Positions 9,387 through 18,734 are shown, counted from the first letter of the stretch. The stretch: DNA of 64,000 nt from Streptomyces sp. NBC_01306 (GCF_026340465.1 NZ_JAPEPC010000001.1:3684001-3748000); one strand, 5' to 3'. The notes: a model not told the origin generated them from the sequence alone. Made by a program: numbers and translations.

Positions 9387-10796
9387 TCAGCTGTCATCGA
9401 CACCGGTCTCATCGACACCGGTCTCATCGGCACCCGTGCCCGCCGTGGAGTCCGTGCCGTCCGCTGCCGTGTCTCCGGTGCGCTCCGGCGTGGCCAGGTC
9501 GCCGCCCGGCCGCAAGGTGAGCAGCGTGATCTCGCTCGGTGCGAAGACCCGGAAGGGCGGCCCCCAGAAGCCGGCGCCCCGGCTGGTGTAGAGCTGCGTG
9601 CGCTCGCCGTGCCGGCTCAGACCCTGCACCACCGGCTGATCGATCCGGACGAGGAAGTTGAACGGCCAGATCTGGCCGCCGTGCGTGTGCCCGGAGACCT
9701 GGAGGTCGACACCGGCCGCAGCGGCCTGGCCGACGTACTTGGGCTGGTGGGCGACGAGCAGGACCGGCCGTTCCGGGTCTGCCCCGGCCAGCGCACCGAG
9801 CAGGTTCGCACGGTGTCCGGCCAGCCCGGAGGACTCCGCGGTCACGTCGTCCACACCGGCCAGGACGAGGAGGTCACCGCCGCGCTCCACCACGACATGG
9901 CGGTTGTGCAGCGGTTCCCAGCCCAGTTCCGCCATGCGGTCCAGCCAGCCTTGAGCTTCCCCGAAGTACTCGTGGTTCCCCGTCACGTAGACCTTCGCCA
10001 GCCGTGACCGGATCATCCCGAGCGGCGCTGACTGCTCCCGGCGCTTGGCGGGGGTGCCGTCGGCGATGTCACCGGCGTGGACCACGATGTCCGCGTCGAG
10101 CGCGTTGACAGCCTCGGCGACCCGCGCCGACCAGCGGGCCCGGTCGATCGGCCCGAAGTGGGTGTCGGCCAGCACCACGACACGTGTTCCGTCCAGACCG
10201 CCGCCGAGCCGGGGGACGTGGACGTCCAGCCGCTTCACCCGGGGCACGCGCATGGCTTCGTGGTGTCCCCACGCCAGCAGTCCGGCGGAGACCACGGCGA
10301 CGGCCACGGCAATGCTCCTGGCCCGCTCGGCGCCGCCGACGCCCAGCCCCATCAGCACGAGGTGCACCAGACCGCCCAGCGCCGACCAGGTGAACAGCAC
10401 CCAGATCACCCCGAGGGTGCTGTCCGCGATGCGGGCCGCCCGGTCGGAGCCTCGCCGCCCGTGGCCCGCGGCCATGAGGAAGGGGAAGGAGACCAGCCAG
10501 GCGGCGAAGACGACCGTGCCGACGAGGAAGACCGGGAACGGCCAGTCGACACCGGACGCGAACAGCGTCCACCAGGGCAGGAAGAACAGCATCACGAGGA
10601 CGAGGAGAACCACGGCCCCGCCCAGCCGCCGACGCAGGGACCGCGGAGGACGCGGGCTGCCGTCCCCGGACGCGGGCTCCGCCCCGTCCCCGGGCCGCGT
10701 CGCGCCTGCCGCGCCGCTCTCCGGCCCTCCACCGGACGACCGGAGGTCCGATTCCGCCGGGATGGATTCGCTGTCTGTCACTGCGCCGCTCCTCAT
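9387..10796 (-). CDS. Membrane metallophosphoesterase
   Basis: A 469-residue protein. An acidic/Pro-rich cytoplasmic start leads into four hydrophobic segments (for example LGGAVVLLVLVMLFFLPWW, VFLVGTVVFAAWLVSFPFL), then a calcineurin-like phosphoesterase domain. The full metal-binding set is visible: VVLADTHFGP (D-x-H), VVHAGDIADGTP (GD), VTGNHEYFGE (GNHE), VLLVAHQPK and SGHTHGGQIWPF (GHTH). This is the YkuE/transmembrane phosphoesterase layout. The C-terminus has a TGVDETGVDDS repeat coded by tandem GACACCGGTCTCATC units. Start placed at ATG 10796; the frame is open to 10904. Substrate unknown. Confidence 0.85.
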   Translation of the reverse strand: MRSGAVTDSESIPAESDLRSSGGGPESGAAGATRPGDGAEPASGDGSPRPPRSLRRRLGGAVVLLVLVMLFFLPWWTLFASGVDWPFPVFLVGTVVFAAWLVSFPFLMAAGHGRRGSDRAARIADSTLGVIWVLFTWSALGGLVHLVLMGLGVGGAERARSIAVAVAVVSAGLLAWGHHEAMRVPRVKRLDVHVPRLGGGLDGTRVVVLADTHFGPIDRARWSARVAEAVNALDADIVVHAGDIADGTPAKRREQSAPLGMIRSRLAKVYVTGNHEYFGEAQGWLDRMAELGWEPLHNRHVVVERGGDLLVLAGVDDVTAESSGLAGHRANLLGALAGADPERPVLLVAHQPKYVGQAAAAGVDLQVSGHTHGGQIWPFNFLVRIDQPVVQGLSRHGERTQLYTSRGAGFWGPPFRVFAPSEITLLTLRPGGDLATPERTGDTAADGTDSTAGTGADETGVDETGVDDS

Positions 10797-11042
10797 GTCC
10801 GCCCCCACCGTCAGTACCCATCGTCCGTCACACGGCGCCCCACGGAACCGCCCGGACCCTGTTGGGACGTCATCCGGCAGGGCTGCCGTGACGTCAGCGA
10901 TCAACGAAACGCAGCAGAAATGATCACCGCTGAGATGGTCACACCCAACTCCCTTTGCTCACCGCGTACTTGTGGCACCTGCTGATGACGTGGTGCCCTT
11001 GTGGCTCACGGGCAACAGACGTCAGGGAGGGGAACGAGTCTC

Positions 11043-11636
11043 ATGATCAAGCGAATGGCAGCCGTGGCGGCACTGGTCCCGGTCGCGCTGGGCGTTACAT
11101 CCGGTGCCGCTTCGGCGCACCCCGCGCCGAGGGCGACCGCGGCGGTGGTCACTCTGACCTACGACGCCAGTGGAGCAGGACAGTGGGCGGACGCGATCAC
11201 GCAGGGCGTGAACAACTGGAACGCGGCGGACCACAACGTCCACCTGCAACCGGCAACCTCGCGCGGCTCGGCCAACTTCGTCTACGTGGCGACCAGCGGC
11301 TGGCCCCAGACGACACTCGGTCCGATTGTCCCGGGCGGCAGCAGAGGCCAGGTGCAACTGGGCCAGGAGGCGGTCGATGAGGGCTACGACATGACCCGGA
11401 TCGCGGCGCACGAAACCGGGCACATCCTCGGGCTGCCGGACGACTACAGCGGACCGTGCTCGGAGCTGATGTCCGGCCACGGCCCCGGTACGTCGTGCAC
11501 CAATGCCAAACCGAACGCGGCAGAGGCGGCACAGGTCGACCGGAACTACGCGAGCGGCGCGGCGAAGGTGAGCCCGAAGCGGCACCAGATCGTGATCGAC
11601 GCCTGGCACGAACCGGTCCTCGCCGGCGCGCACTGA
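11043..11636 (+). CDS. snpA: Snapalysin (M7 metalloprotease)
   Basis: A small secreted neutral protease of 197 residues. It starts with an n-region MIKRM and a hydrophobic core ending GAASAHPAP (signal peptide), preceded by a strong GGGAGGGGAA ribosome site. The zinc site is HETGHILGLPD at about residues 123-133, the HExxHxxGxxD form in which Asp is the third zinc ligand; that is diagnostic of family M7, found in Streptomyces. Usual length for the family. The divergent LysR regulator that often accompanies snpA is absent here. A hairpin terminator follows. Confidence 0.9.
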   Translation: MIKRMAAVAALVPVALGVTSGAASAHPAPRATAAVVTLTYDASGAGQWADAITQGVNNWNAADHNVHLQPATSRGSANFVYVATSGWPQTTLGPIVPGGSRGQVQLGQEAVDEGYDMTRIAAHETGHILGLPDDYSGPCSELMSGHGPGTSCTNAKPNAAEAAQVDRNYASGAAKVSPKRHQIVIDAWHEPVLAGAH

Positions 11637-11688
11637 CGGGCAGCCGGAACGCAGGCAGGACGGCCGCACAGGGCCCCCTGGGCACACG

Positions 11689-11734
11689 CGCAGAAGGCCC
11701 CCGCCACCATGGCGAATTCCAGGGGCCTTCTGCG
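11689..11734 (+). terminator. Hairpin terminator after snapalysin
   Basis: A perfect 13-bp stem CGCAGAAGGCCCC / GGGGCCTTCTGCG with a 20-base loop. It is followed by TGCCCGGTGAGGGCAA and then a tRNA-Ser-like scrap, the same order as at three later places in the window. Confidence 0.85.
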
Positions 11735-11760
11735 TACTGCCCGGTGAGGGCAACCGCGTG

Positions 11761-11784
11761 CGGAGGACGCGAGATCCGAACTCG
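11761..11784 (-). other. Decayed tRNA-Ser 3' scrap (att-like)
   Basis: On the minus strand this reads as a T-arm and acceptor end (CGAGTTCGGATCTCG then CGTCCTCCG), like the 3' end of the tRNA-Ser fragments at 18.8, 28.4, 29.7 and 33.05 kb. It stops after the T-arm, so the variable arm and anticodon loop are missing. Probably the oldest scar of the series, or a chance relic. The rest of 11637-11970 has no gene that I can support. Confidence 0.4.
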
Positions 11785-11970
11785 CCGTGGAAACCCGACT
11801 CCTGTGGCCGGTGCCGCAACGACTCGTCACCGCCGCGGGAGCCCGGCCGCCGACCCGCTCGTCACACCTCCGCACTCACCGCACCCACTGCATCTGACGC
11901 ATCTGACGCATCTGACGCAGCGGGCCGGCTGTGCGCCACGGCCGCTGCGTCGGTCAGCCGGTCCTGTCGG

Positions 11971-12903
11971 TCAGCCGATCTTGTCCGTCAGGCCGGCGGA
12001 CAGGTAGATCGCCTGGTGCTCGTCCTTCTCGCTTCGCCACGGCTCGATGAGTTCCAGGAGCGTGCTGGTCTTCGGGTCGATGATCACCTTGGTGACGCCG
12101 ACACCCCCCTGGAAGGCCAGCTCCGTCCCGCTGCGCCCGGCGCTGTCCTTGACGGTGCCGACGACGCTCACGCCCTTCAGCTGGGCGAGTGCCTTGAACA
12201 GCCCGCTGCGCAGTGCGGGGCTGGCGGGGGCGTTGGCGAGCATGGTGCTCGCCTGCACGAAGCCGAGCGTGCCCGGGTCCTCAGTCCCGTCCGCGGAGGC
12301 CTTCGTCGTGTGCTCGATCTCCCGGAGCAGCGGCGTCGGGTTCGTGGTGAGGTGGTCCAGGGCGTTCCAGTCGAGGACCTTCGAGCCGAGCCTCCAGCCT
12401 GGGTCCTGCCCCTTGCGCACGGTCTTGCCGGCGACGACGTAGCTGACTTCCATGGACCGCGTGGTGTACACGTCGATGGTCTTGAAGTGGGTCTTCCAGT
12501 ACTTCCCCGAGCCGGTCGACCGAGTGGCGGCGACCTCGGCGACGTTGTTCAGGAAGCCCGCAGCGGACTGCGCCTGCGCCCCGTGCTGCGTACCCGAAGG
12601 CGCCCCGCCCATGTTCGCGGACGTCACCACGACGCCGGCCGCGACCGCGGCGGCAGCAAGGACGGCGATGACGCGGCGGCGCTTCCGGAACGGCGTCACC
12701 ACGGAGTCCTTCCGCGCGTCCTGGAGCGGAGCCCGGCCCGCGTCCTCCCGCACGGCTCCTTCGACCGCCGCCAGCGCCCGGGCCAGCGCCGGAGCCGACG
12801 GCGGCTCGACCCTGCCCGCCGCTTGCAGCGCCTCGGCGCCCGGGAAGTCCAGCAGTGCCTGTCGCTCCGTCATGCCCGTCTCCTCCATGTCGTACGTACT
12901 CAT
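11971..12903 (-). CDS. CU044_5270 family protein (ECF-associated)
   Basis: A 310-residue protein with a cytoplasmic N-terminus (MSTYDMEETGMTERQALLDF), a basic stop and one TM segment (RKRRRVIAVLAAAAVAAGVVVTS), then an extracellular domain with FLNNVAEVAATRS, WKTHFKTIDVYTTRS and repeated short beta-rich segments. This layout is the CU044_5270 family that accompanies ECF sigma factors in Streptomyces and is thought to act as membrane partner or anti-sigma-like sensor. The start ATG overlaps the sigma-factor stop by 4 bp (ATGA, 12900-12903), so the two are translationally coupled. Confidence 0.8.
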   Translation of the reverse strand: MSTYDMEETGMTERQALLDFPGAEALQAAGRVEPPSAPALARALAAVEGAVREDAGRAPLQDARKDSVVTPFRKRRRVIAVLAAAAVAAGVVVTSANMGGAPSGTQHGAQAQSAAGFLNNVAEVAATRSTGSGKYWKTHFKTIDVYTTRSMEVSYVVAGKTVRKGQDPGWRLGSKVLDWNALDHLTTNPTPLLREIEHTTKASADGTEDPGTLGFVQASTMLANAPASPALRSGLFKALAQLKGVSVVGTVKDSAGRSGTELAFQGGVGVTKVIIDPKTSTLLELIEPWRSEKDEHQAIYLSAGLTDKIG

Positions 12904-13490
12904 GCCAGGTCTCCCGTCACGGCCAGATTCCGTCCCGCGGGACGGGCCTGCGTGATCCGCTCGCGCAATCTGCCCCGTGCCCGGTGCAGCCGCGAACGGG
13001 CCGTTCCGGCGGGGATGCCCACGGCGGCGGCCGCCTCGGCCGGCGTCAACTGCTCCCAGCTGACGAGGAGCATCACCTCCCGCTCCGCCGCAGGCAGTTC
13101 GGCCAGTGCGCTGCGCAGTGCGGGCGCCAGCGTCGCAGCGTCCAGCCGCTGATCCACGGCCTGCCACGGGTCGGTGACCTCTGTCTGCGACAGGACCTCC
13201 GCCCGCGCCGCCCGCCGCACATGGCCCGCGAGGACGTTGCGGGCCACCCCGAACAGCCAGCCGCGTGCGGATCCGCGCGAAGGGTCGAACGTTCGCCGCG
13301 CGGCAAACGCCTGCAGCCATGCCTCGGCGAGCAGATCGTCCGCCGCGCCCGGCATCCGCCGCGCGAAGTAGCCGTGCAGGGCCGCCGAGTGCTTCTCGAC
13401 CAGCGGCGTGAACGCCGCCGGATCGTCGGCGGCCATGGACAGTTGGGCATCACTGCGGCGGTCGCCGTGTTCGTCGCGTTCCGATTCCAC
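12900..13490 (-). CDS. ECF-type RNA polymerase sigma factor
   Basis: A 196-residue sigma-70 family factor with region 2 (FTPLVEKHSAALHGYFARRMPGAADDLLAEAW, then FDPSRGSARGWLFGVARNVL) and region 4 (ALAELPAAEREVMLLVSWEQLTPAEAAAAVGIPAGTARSRLHRARGRL). GTG start. Co-transcribed and coupled with the downstream CU044_5270 membrane protein, its likely partner. Confidence 0.9.
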   Translation of the reverse strand: MESERDEHGDRRSDAQLSMAADDPAAFTPLVEKHSAALHGYFARRMPGAADDLLAEAWLQAFAARRTFDPSRGSARGWLFGVARNVLAGHVRRAARAEVLSQTEVTDPWQAVDQRLDAATLAPALRSALAELPAAEREVMLLVSWEQLTPAEAAAAVGIPAGTARSRLHRARGRLRERITQARPAGRNLAVTGDLA

Positions 13491-13678
13491 GGAATCTCCG
13501 TCTCCGACCGCCGGGTGACGGTCTCACCCTCTACTTGTCTCGCGGCCCTCGTTGCGTTCGCGCTCCGCGTGGATGGTGCCAACATCGGTCCCGGCTGTTG
13601 CAGGCCGAGAGGAGATCGATCGCGCTGCGGTGTCCGGGATGCCGGACGGTCCGCACAACGGCAACCACGGAACGACGA

Positions 13679-13717
13679 AGGCCCCGACCGCGGGAATTCG
13701 CCAATCGGTCGGGGCCT
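13679..13717 (-). terminator. Hairpin terminator after trypsin-like protease
   Basis: A 12-bp stem AGGCCCCGACCG / CGGTCGGGGCCT with a 15-base loop, ending just past the stop of the protease gene at 13724. Confidence 0.8.
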
Positions 13718-13723
13718 CGCCCA

Positions 13724-14482
13724 TCACTTCGCGGTGGCCCGCTCGATCCATGCGCGGTGGGCCGTCAGGTCGGTGTAGATGCCGGGACCGGTGGCACACT
13801 CCGGGTCGGCGTCGCCGTCGCGGCTGGTTGCCCCGATCAGTTCCCACCGCCCGGGACGGCCCTTGATCTGCGGCCCGCCGGAGTCGAGGATGCACGCCTG
13901 CGCGTTCTTGGTGGGGCTGTCGGTGCACAGCTCGTTGGCCGGGTTGTAGTTCTCGCTGCACCGGTCGTCGGGGACGAGCGTGGTGTCCAGTTCCTGCAGA
14001 CGGATCGGGGGGTTCGGGCAGTCGTGGCCGTCCTCGCAGGTCATTCCCCAGCCGAGGATCCGAGTGCTGGTGCCCACCGGCCCGGATTTCGCGGCCAGTT
14101 TGATGGGCTTGGCGTCCACGGGGTGGTCCAGCTTCATGACGGCCACGTCGTTGCGGAACGGCTCGTAGGAGAAGTCCGGGTGTGCGATGACCTTGATGAC
14201 CTTCGCTTTGGCACCCTTCGTCCGATCGTGGTCGCCGACCCGCACGGAAAGCTGCTGGGGCTTGACGTTCACCGTGCAGTGCCCGGCGGTGACGATCCAG
14301 TCCGGTTTGATCAGGGAGGCTCCGCAGTAGTGGTGGCCGTCCTTCTGGATGCTCACCATGAACGGGTACGGCGCGGTGGAATCGTGTCCCCCGATGATCG
14401 CTGAAGCCGACGGTGCCGCTGCCATGGTGAGCGTGATCGCCCCCGCCACTGCACACAGTGCCGCCCTGCCGCGCTTGGTCAT
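13724..14482 (-). CDS. Secreted trypsin-like serine protease
   Basis: A 252-residue S1 (chymotrypsin-fold) protein. Signal peptide MTKRGRAALCAVAGAITLTM...APSASA, then IIGGHDSTAPYPFMVSI, the mature N-terminus of activated trypsins. The catalytic His is in VTAGHC, the Asp in FRNDVAVMKLDHP, and the Ser in ACILDSGGP. The usual motif is GDSGGP; here the Gly before Asp-Ser (chymotrypsin position 193, one oxyanion-hole donor) is Leu. Cysteines suited to three disulfides are present. A catalytically impaired or specialised protease is possible. Start at ATG 14482. The 336 bp between it and the divergent response regulator at 14819 show no clear gene. Confidence 0.88.
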   Translation of the reverse strand: MTKRGRAALCAVAGAITLTMAAAPSASAIIGGHDSTAPYPFMVSIQKDGHHYCGASLIKPDWIVTAGHCTVNVKPQQLSVRVGDHDRTKGAKAKVIKVIAHPDFSYEPFRNDVAVMKLDHPVDAKPIKLAAKSGPVGTSTRILGWGMTCEDGHDCPNPPIRLQELDTTLVPDDRCSENYNPANELCTDSPTKNAQACILDSGGPQIKGRPGRWELIGATSRDGDADPECATGPGIYTDLTAHRAWIERATAK

Positions 14483-14818
14483 CTGTCCTCCTGCGTCTTG
14501 TCGAAGTCGGCATGAAGTCAGTTGAAGTCCCCTTGGGGCCCGCCCGAACTTCTGGATCCGAACCTTCACGTCGGACCCGGCCGGATCCGACGGGGTCCAG
14601 CCTGTCCCGGTCGGCACCCTCGGCGCGTCACCCTTCCCGGCCGGGCGGACCTGCCCGAAAGTCTTACGGCACGCCCGCTGGATCGTGCTGCGGGACGACC
14701 GACGGGATGCGGGTACGCGTGATGCGGGCAGGCAGATCACTGCGTGCGGGCAGCACCGGCGACGGCGGATACCGTGTGCAGGCGAAGTTGCCCGTACGCG
14801 GACGAGGTGGTGGCGTGA

Positions 14819-15463
14819 GTGACCGTCAAGGTAGTCCTCCTCGACGACGAAAAGCTGGTGCGCAAGGGCATCCGGATGATCCTCCACGCCGAGCCGGACA
14901 TCGAGGTGGTCGCCGAGGGCGATGACGGCTCGGTGGCAGTGGACCTGGTTGCCAGGCACCGCCCGGACGTGGTGCTCACCGACATTCAGATGCCCCGCGT
15001 CGGCGGCCTGGAGGTCGCCCGGCAGCTCACCGCGCTGCCCGATCCTCCAGTGGTCGCGGTGCTCACCACCTTCGACGTCGACGAATACGTCTACGCCGCA
15101 CTCCGGCACGGCGCGGCGGGGTTCCTGCTCAAAGACACCTCGCCGCGCGAACTGGCCGAAGCGGTACGGGTCCTCGCGCGCGGCGAGGCGATGCTCTCAC
15201 CGCGCATCACCACCAAGCTGCTGTCCGTCTTCGCCACGAGTGCGGCCGCCCCGCGGGCGCGGTCGCGGATGGCGGAGCTGACCGCACGCGAGCGCGAGGT
15301 CGCCGTGGCAGTCGCCCAGGGCCACAGCAACTCCCGGATCGCCACCGACTTGTCCGTGAGCCAGTCCACGGTCAAGGTCCATCTCAGCCGGATCATGACC
15401 AAGCTCGACGCAGCCAACCGCACCCAGGTCGCGCTCATCACCCACGACGCCGGACCGATCTGA
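14819..15463 (+). CDS. NarL/FixJ-type response regulator
   Basis: A 214-residue two-component output protein. The receiver domain has the acidic pair LLDDE, the phospho-acceptor Asp55 in DVVLTDIQMP, a Thr in LTTFD and the Lys in LLKDTS. The C-terminal LuxR-type HTH is AELTAREREVAVAVAQGHSN...VSQSTVKVHLSRIMTKL. GTG start. It converges with the histidine kinase at 15571-16962, its obvious partner, although the two are not in one operon. Confidence 0.9.
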   Translation: MTVKVVLLDDEKLVRKGIRMILHAEPDIEVVAEGDDGSVAVDLVARHRPDVVLTDIQMPRVGGLEVARQLTALPDPPVVAVLTTFDVDEYVYAALRHGAAGFLLKDTSPRELAEAVRVLARGEAMLSPRITTKLLSVFATSAAAPRARSRMAELTAREREVAVAVAQGHSNSRIATDLSVSQSTVKVHLSRIMTKLDAANRTQVALITHDAGPI

Positions 15464-15570
15464 ACGCCTGACTTGCCGGTGACATCACCGAGTGCTGCCG
15501 CTCGTCGGACACGGCGTGCGGCGTATCGGCGAGGCGGGTGCCCGGCGGAACGCCACGATCTCCGGCAGAC

Positions 15571-16962
15571 TCAAACTCCGGTTGTGGATGCCCCGGTTGT
15601 GGATGCTCCGGACACCGAGGTGGGCAGCGCGGCATCGATCCGGAAGCCGCCGTCACCGGTGGGCCCGGACCCCATGGTGCCTCCGGCCAGGCGGACCCGC
15701 TCCATCAGACCGATCAGCCCGTGTCCCCCGCTGGGCAGCAGAGGCTCACCGTCGGCAGCCGGCTCGGGGCGCTTTCCTGGCGGGCCGTTGACGATCTGTA
15801 CCCGTACGGTTCGCGGGCCGAAGGCGAGGCGAATCTGCGTCGTGGCGCCCGGGGCGTGCTTGTGCACGTTGGTCAGAGCCTCCTGCACGACCCGGTGTGC
15901 GGCACGCTCGACGGGCTCTCCCAGCGGCTGCGGCGCGCCCTCGACGAGCACGGTGACGGGCAGCCCGGCGGTCCGGGAGCCCTCGGCCAGCTCGGCGATC
16001 CTGTCGACGGCCGCCCCGGGGACAGGCCGCCGCTCGGCCGATGCGGCAGGATCGTGTGGGGCGGCCCCTGGCCCACCCTCCGCGGCGTCGCTTCCCGTGG
16101 TTGCCGGTGGCTCCCCCGCCCCGGTGGCCGGGCCGTTTCTGAGCAGCCCGAGCATCTCGCGGAGTTCGGTGAGCGCGCGCCGGCCGGCCGTCTGAATGAT
16201 CTGCGCGGTCTCGCCCGTAACCTCCGGGTCGTGGGCGACGGCGCTGAGCGCGTTGGCGTGTACGACGATCAGACTCACCTGGTGGGAGACCACGTCGTGC
16301 ATCTCTCCGGCGATGCGCCGGCGCTCCTGCTCCCGCGCGGCCTCGGCGACGAGCCGCTGTTCCCGCTCGGCGCGCTCCGCCCGTTCGACGAGACCGGCGA
16401 CGACGGCTCGCCGTTGGCCCACGTAGAGCCCCAGCAGCAGCGGCACCAGGCAGGAGAAGACAAAGTTCACCGCGAACCAGGTCACCACAGTCCGGTAGCT
16501 GGACCACGCTGCCGCATTCCAGGGCGCGAGGGCCACCAGCCCGATACCGGCCGATGCCCAGACGATCCGGCGGCTGTGCGGGCCGCGATAGGCACCCTCC
16601 GCGTAGTAGGCGAGCGGCGTCGCGAAAGCCGAGACCTGGAGGATCTTGGCGAGCATCCCGATGGCGAGTACCAGTTCGGGCGCCCGGCGCCGTGCGAGCA
16701 GCGGCAGTGCGCTCACCGCGGCGATCAGCAGATTCGCCCAGGGAGCGGCCGGTCCCATGGAGGGGTTCTGGGCGCTGATCCATACTGCGAGCAACAACGC
16801 GGCGGCCGTCAGCAACAGATCCATGGCACGCGCGGGCAGGAGGGGCGAGCGGGGTACGGGCCGCGCCACGGGGCTCTGCGCCGCGCTTCCGTCGCCGGCG
16901 GGCAGGAGCGCCCAGCTGCGCAGCGTGTTCCCGAGCTGACGAGTGCGACTGGTGGTTCTCAC
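15571..16962 (-). CDS. NarL-type sensor histidine kinase
   Basis: A 463-residue membrane kinase. About five to six hydrophobic segments lie between residues 45 and 200 (MDLLLTAAALLLAVWIS, LLIAAVSALPLLA, FVFSCLVPLLLGLYVG). A HisKA_3 dimerisation domain follows, with the phospho-His in RRIAGEMHDVVSHQVSLIV, and then an HATPase domain with the Asn-type box VVQEALTNVHKHA and the G box GGHGLIGLMERV. The C-terminus ends in a tandem GASTTGASTTG. Converges on the response regulator 107 bp away. Confidence 0.9.
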   Translation of the reverse strand: MRTTSRTRQLGNTLRSWALLPAGDGSAAQSPVARPVPRSPLLPARAMDLLLTAAALLLAVWISAQNPSMGPAAPWANLLIAAVSALPLLARRRAPELVLAIGMLAKILQVSAFATPLAYYAEGAYRGPHSRRIVWASAGIGLVALAPWNAAAWSSYRTVVTWFAVNFVFSCLVPLLLGLYVGQRRAVVAGLVERAERAEREQRLVAEAAREQERRRIAGEMHDVVSHQVSLIVVHANALSAVAHDPEVTGETAQIIQTAGRRALTELREMLGLLRNGPATGAGEPPATTGSDAAEGGPGAAPHDPAASAERRPVPGAAVDRIAELAEGSRTAGLPVTVLVEGAPQPLGEPVERAAHRVVQEALTNVHKHAPGATTQIRLAFGPRTVRVQIVNGPPGKRPEPAADGEPLLPSGGHGLIGLMERVRLAGGTMGSGPTGDGGFRIDAALPTSVSGASTTGASTTGV

Positions 16963-17372
16963 CCGGCGAGGATAGGGGGTGCCGGATCATGGCAAGTGAC
17001 CCGAACTGCAACCCCGTAACGATATCGGCCCCGTGCTGCCGCCTCCTCCGCCTCCGCCGCCTCCTCCGGCCTCGCGTGCTCCGTGCCGACGCTCTCCCGG
17101 TCCTCCGGCGCCATCCCCACGGGAGCACCGCGTCCCTCTCCGCAGTCGTCGCCATGCCGCCCCACGGGCCGCGCCGAAAGATGGGCGTGCCGGCCATCTT
17201 GCCGAACACCTGGCCCCTCGACACGCTGTGTGCATGACATGCCTGGGTGTCCGCCCCTGCCGGGACGGGCCGACGTACCTCGGCACCGCGCCCCGGTGAT
17301 GTCCCGTCAGAGGCGGTGTGGACGCGACGAAAGCGCGCCTATCCCCTCCCATCTCCCACGGAGGTCGGACGC
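16963..17372. other. Gene-free divergent region
   Basis: About 410 bp between the kinase start and the GH16 start. It contains a CCTCCGCC-rich stretch near 17040-17075. No convincing coding sequence; it presumably holds the two promoters. A clear GGAGG ribosome site for the GH16 gene lies at 17360-17364. Confidence 0.5.
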
Positions 17373-18710
17373 ATGCGCTTGAGCCGGGAAAGACGGCGGG
17401 GCAGCGGGTGGAAGAGAACGCTCGGGTTGCTCCCTGTCGTCGCCGTCATGGTGGCGACCACCCTCGTCGGTTCGTCGAACGCCGAGGCGACGGTGCCCTC
17501 GCCGCCGTCGGGATTCACCCTCACCTGGAGCGATGACTTCAACGGTGCCTCCGGCACCGGCATCGACCAGAGCCTGTGGAAGTACGACACCGGTGCGGGC
17601 AGCACGTTCGGCACCGGTGAGATCGAGACCATGACCAGCAGTACGTCCAACGTCCACTACGACGGCCAGGGCCATCTGGTGCTCCAGGCCCTGCACTCCG
17701 GTTCCGACCCGGCGAGCGGCTGGACGTCCGGACGCGTGGAGACCCAGTCGGCGGCCTTCGGCGCTCCGGCCGGCGGCGTCGTACGCATCGAGTCCGTCCT
17801 CCAGCAGCCCAACGTCACCACCGCCAACGGCGCGGGCTACTGGCCGGCGTTCTGGATGCTCGGCTCGACGCTGCGGTCCGGCGTGACCTGGCCGAAGTCC
17901 GGTGAGGTCGACATCATGGAGGACATCAACGGCCGCAGCTCCGATTTCAGCACCATTCACTGCGGCGTGAACCCGGGCGGCCCGTGCAACGAGTCGACCG
18001 GCATCGGCTCAGGCGAGCGTGCTTGTGCGGGCTGCCAGACCGGCTTCCACGACTACGCGGTGGAGATCGACCGCTCGGTTTCGCCGGAGCAGGTCCGGTT
18101 CTACCTCGACGGGACCAATTTCTTCACCGTCAAGGCCAACCAGGTCGATGCGGCCACCTGGGCCGACGCGATCGACCACCCCTTCTTCATCATCTACGAC
18201 CTGGCTATCGGTGGCGGCTTCCCGGCCGCGTACGGCGGCGGTCCGAACGCGGCCACGGTCTCCGGCGGCAAGCTGGTGGTCGACTCGGTGGCCGTGTACA
18301 ACAAGGCGGCCGGAGGCGGTTCGGGGACCGGCCGGACGATCATCGGTCCGGGCGGCAAGTGCGTGGACGTGGCGGGCGACGACACCGGCGTCGACGGCAC
18401 AGCCGTCCAGCTCTGGGACTGCCAGACGGCGGCGAAGGACCAGCACTGGACCTGGAGCGGCCAGACCCTGCGGACCCTCGGCAGGTGCCTGGACATCGCC
18501 GGCGGCGTCAACGCGAACGGCACCAAGCTCCAACTGGCCAACTGCAACGGCGGCGGCTACCAGAACTGGGTCGCCAACGCCGACGGTTCGCTCTCCAACC
18601 CGCTCACAGGCCGCTGCATCGACTCCCCGTCCGGCGCCACCGCCAACGGCACCCGACTCCAGATCTACGACTGCAACGGCTCGACCGCCCAGAAGTTCGC
18701 CCTGGCCTGA
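17373..18710 (+). CDS. Secreted GH16 glucanase with ricin-type lectin domain
   Basis: A 445-residue exported glycoside hydrolase. A signal peptide (basic n-region, then LLPVVAVMVATTLVGSS, cut after SNAEA) precedes a GH16 domain of about 270 residues. The catalytic motif is SGEVDIMEDI near residue 180, E-x-D-x-x-E with both catalytic Glu intact, and GAGYWPAFWML is typical of the fold. A Gly-rich linker leads to a C-terminal ricin-type beta-trefoil (CBM13) of about 130 residues, with three repeats carrying the QxW-type marks (DQHWTW, YQNW, AQKF). Likely an endo-beta-1,3(4)-glucanase acting on external beta-glucan. Strong GGAGG ribosome site. Confidence 0.92.
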   Translation: MRLSRERRRGSGWKRTLGLLPVVAVMVATTLVGSSNAEATVPSPPSGFTLTWSDDFNGASGTGIDQSLWKYDTGAGSTFGTGEIETMTSSTSNVHYDGQGHLVLQALHSGSDPASGWTSGRVETQSAAFGAPAGGVVRIESVLQQPNVTTANGAGYWPAFWMLGSTLRSGVTWPKSGEVDIMEDINGRSSDFSTIHCGVNPGGPCNESTGIGSGERACAGCQTGFHDYAVEIDRSVSPEQVRFYLDGTNFFTVKANQVDAATWADAIDHPFFIIYDLAIGGGFPAAYGGGPNAATVSGGKLVVDSVAVYNKAAGGGSGTGRTIIGPGGKCVDVAGDDTGVDGTAVQLWDCQTAAKDQHWTWSGQTLRTLGRCLDIAGGVNANGTKLQLANCNGGGYQNWVANADGSLSNPLTGRCIDSPSGATANGTRLQIYDCNGSTAQKFALA

Positions 18711-18734
18711 GCCCCAGCCTCTCTCCCGGTACGC

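Noticed and set aside
15746..17224. Long Arg-rich frame opposite or beside the histidine kinase
   Set aside because: It is a high-GC shadow of the kinase gene with no recognisable domain.
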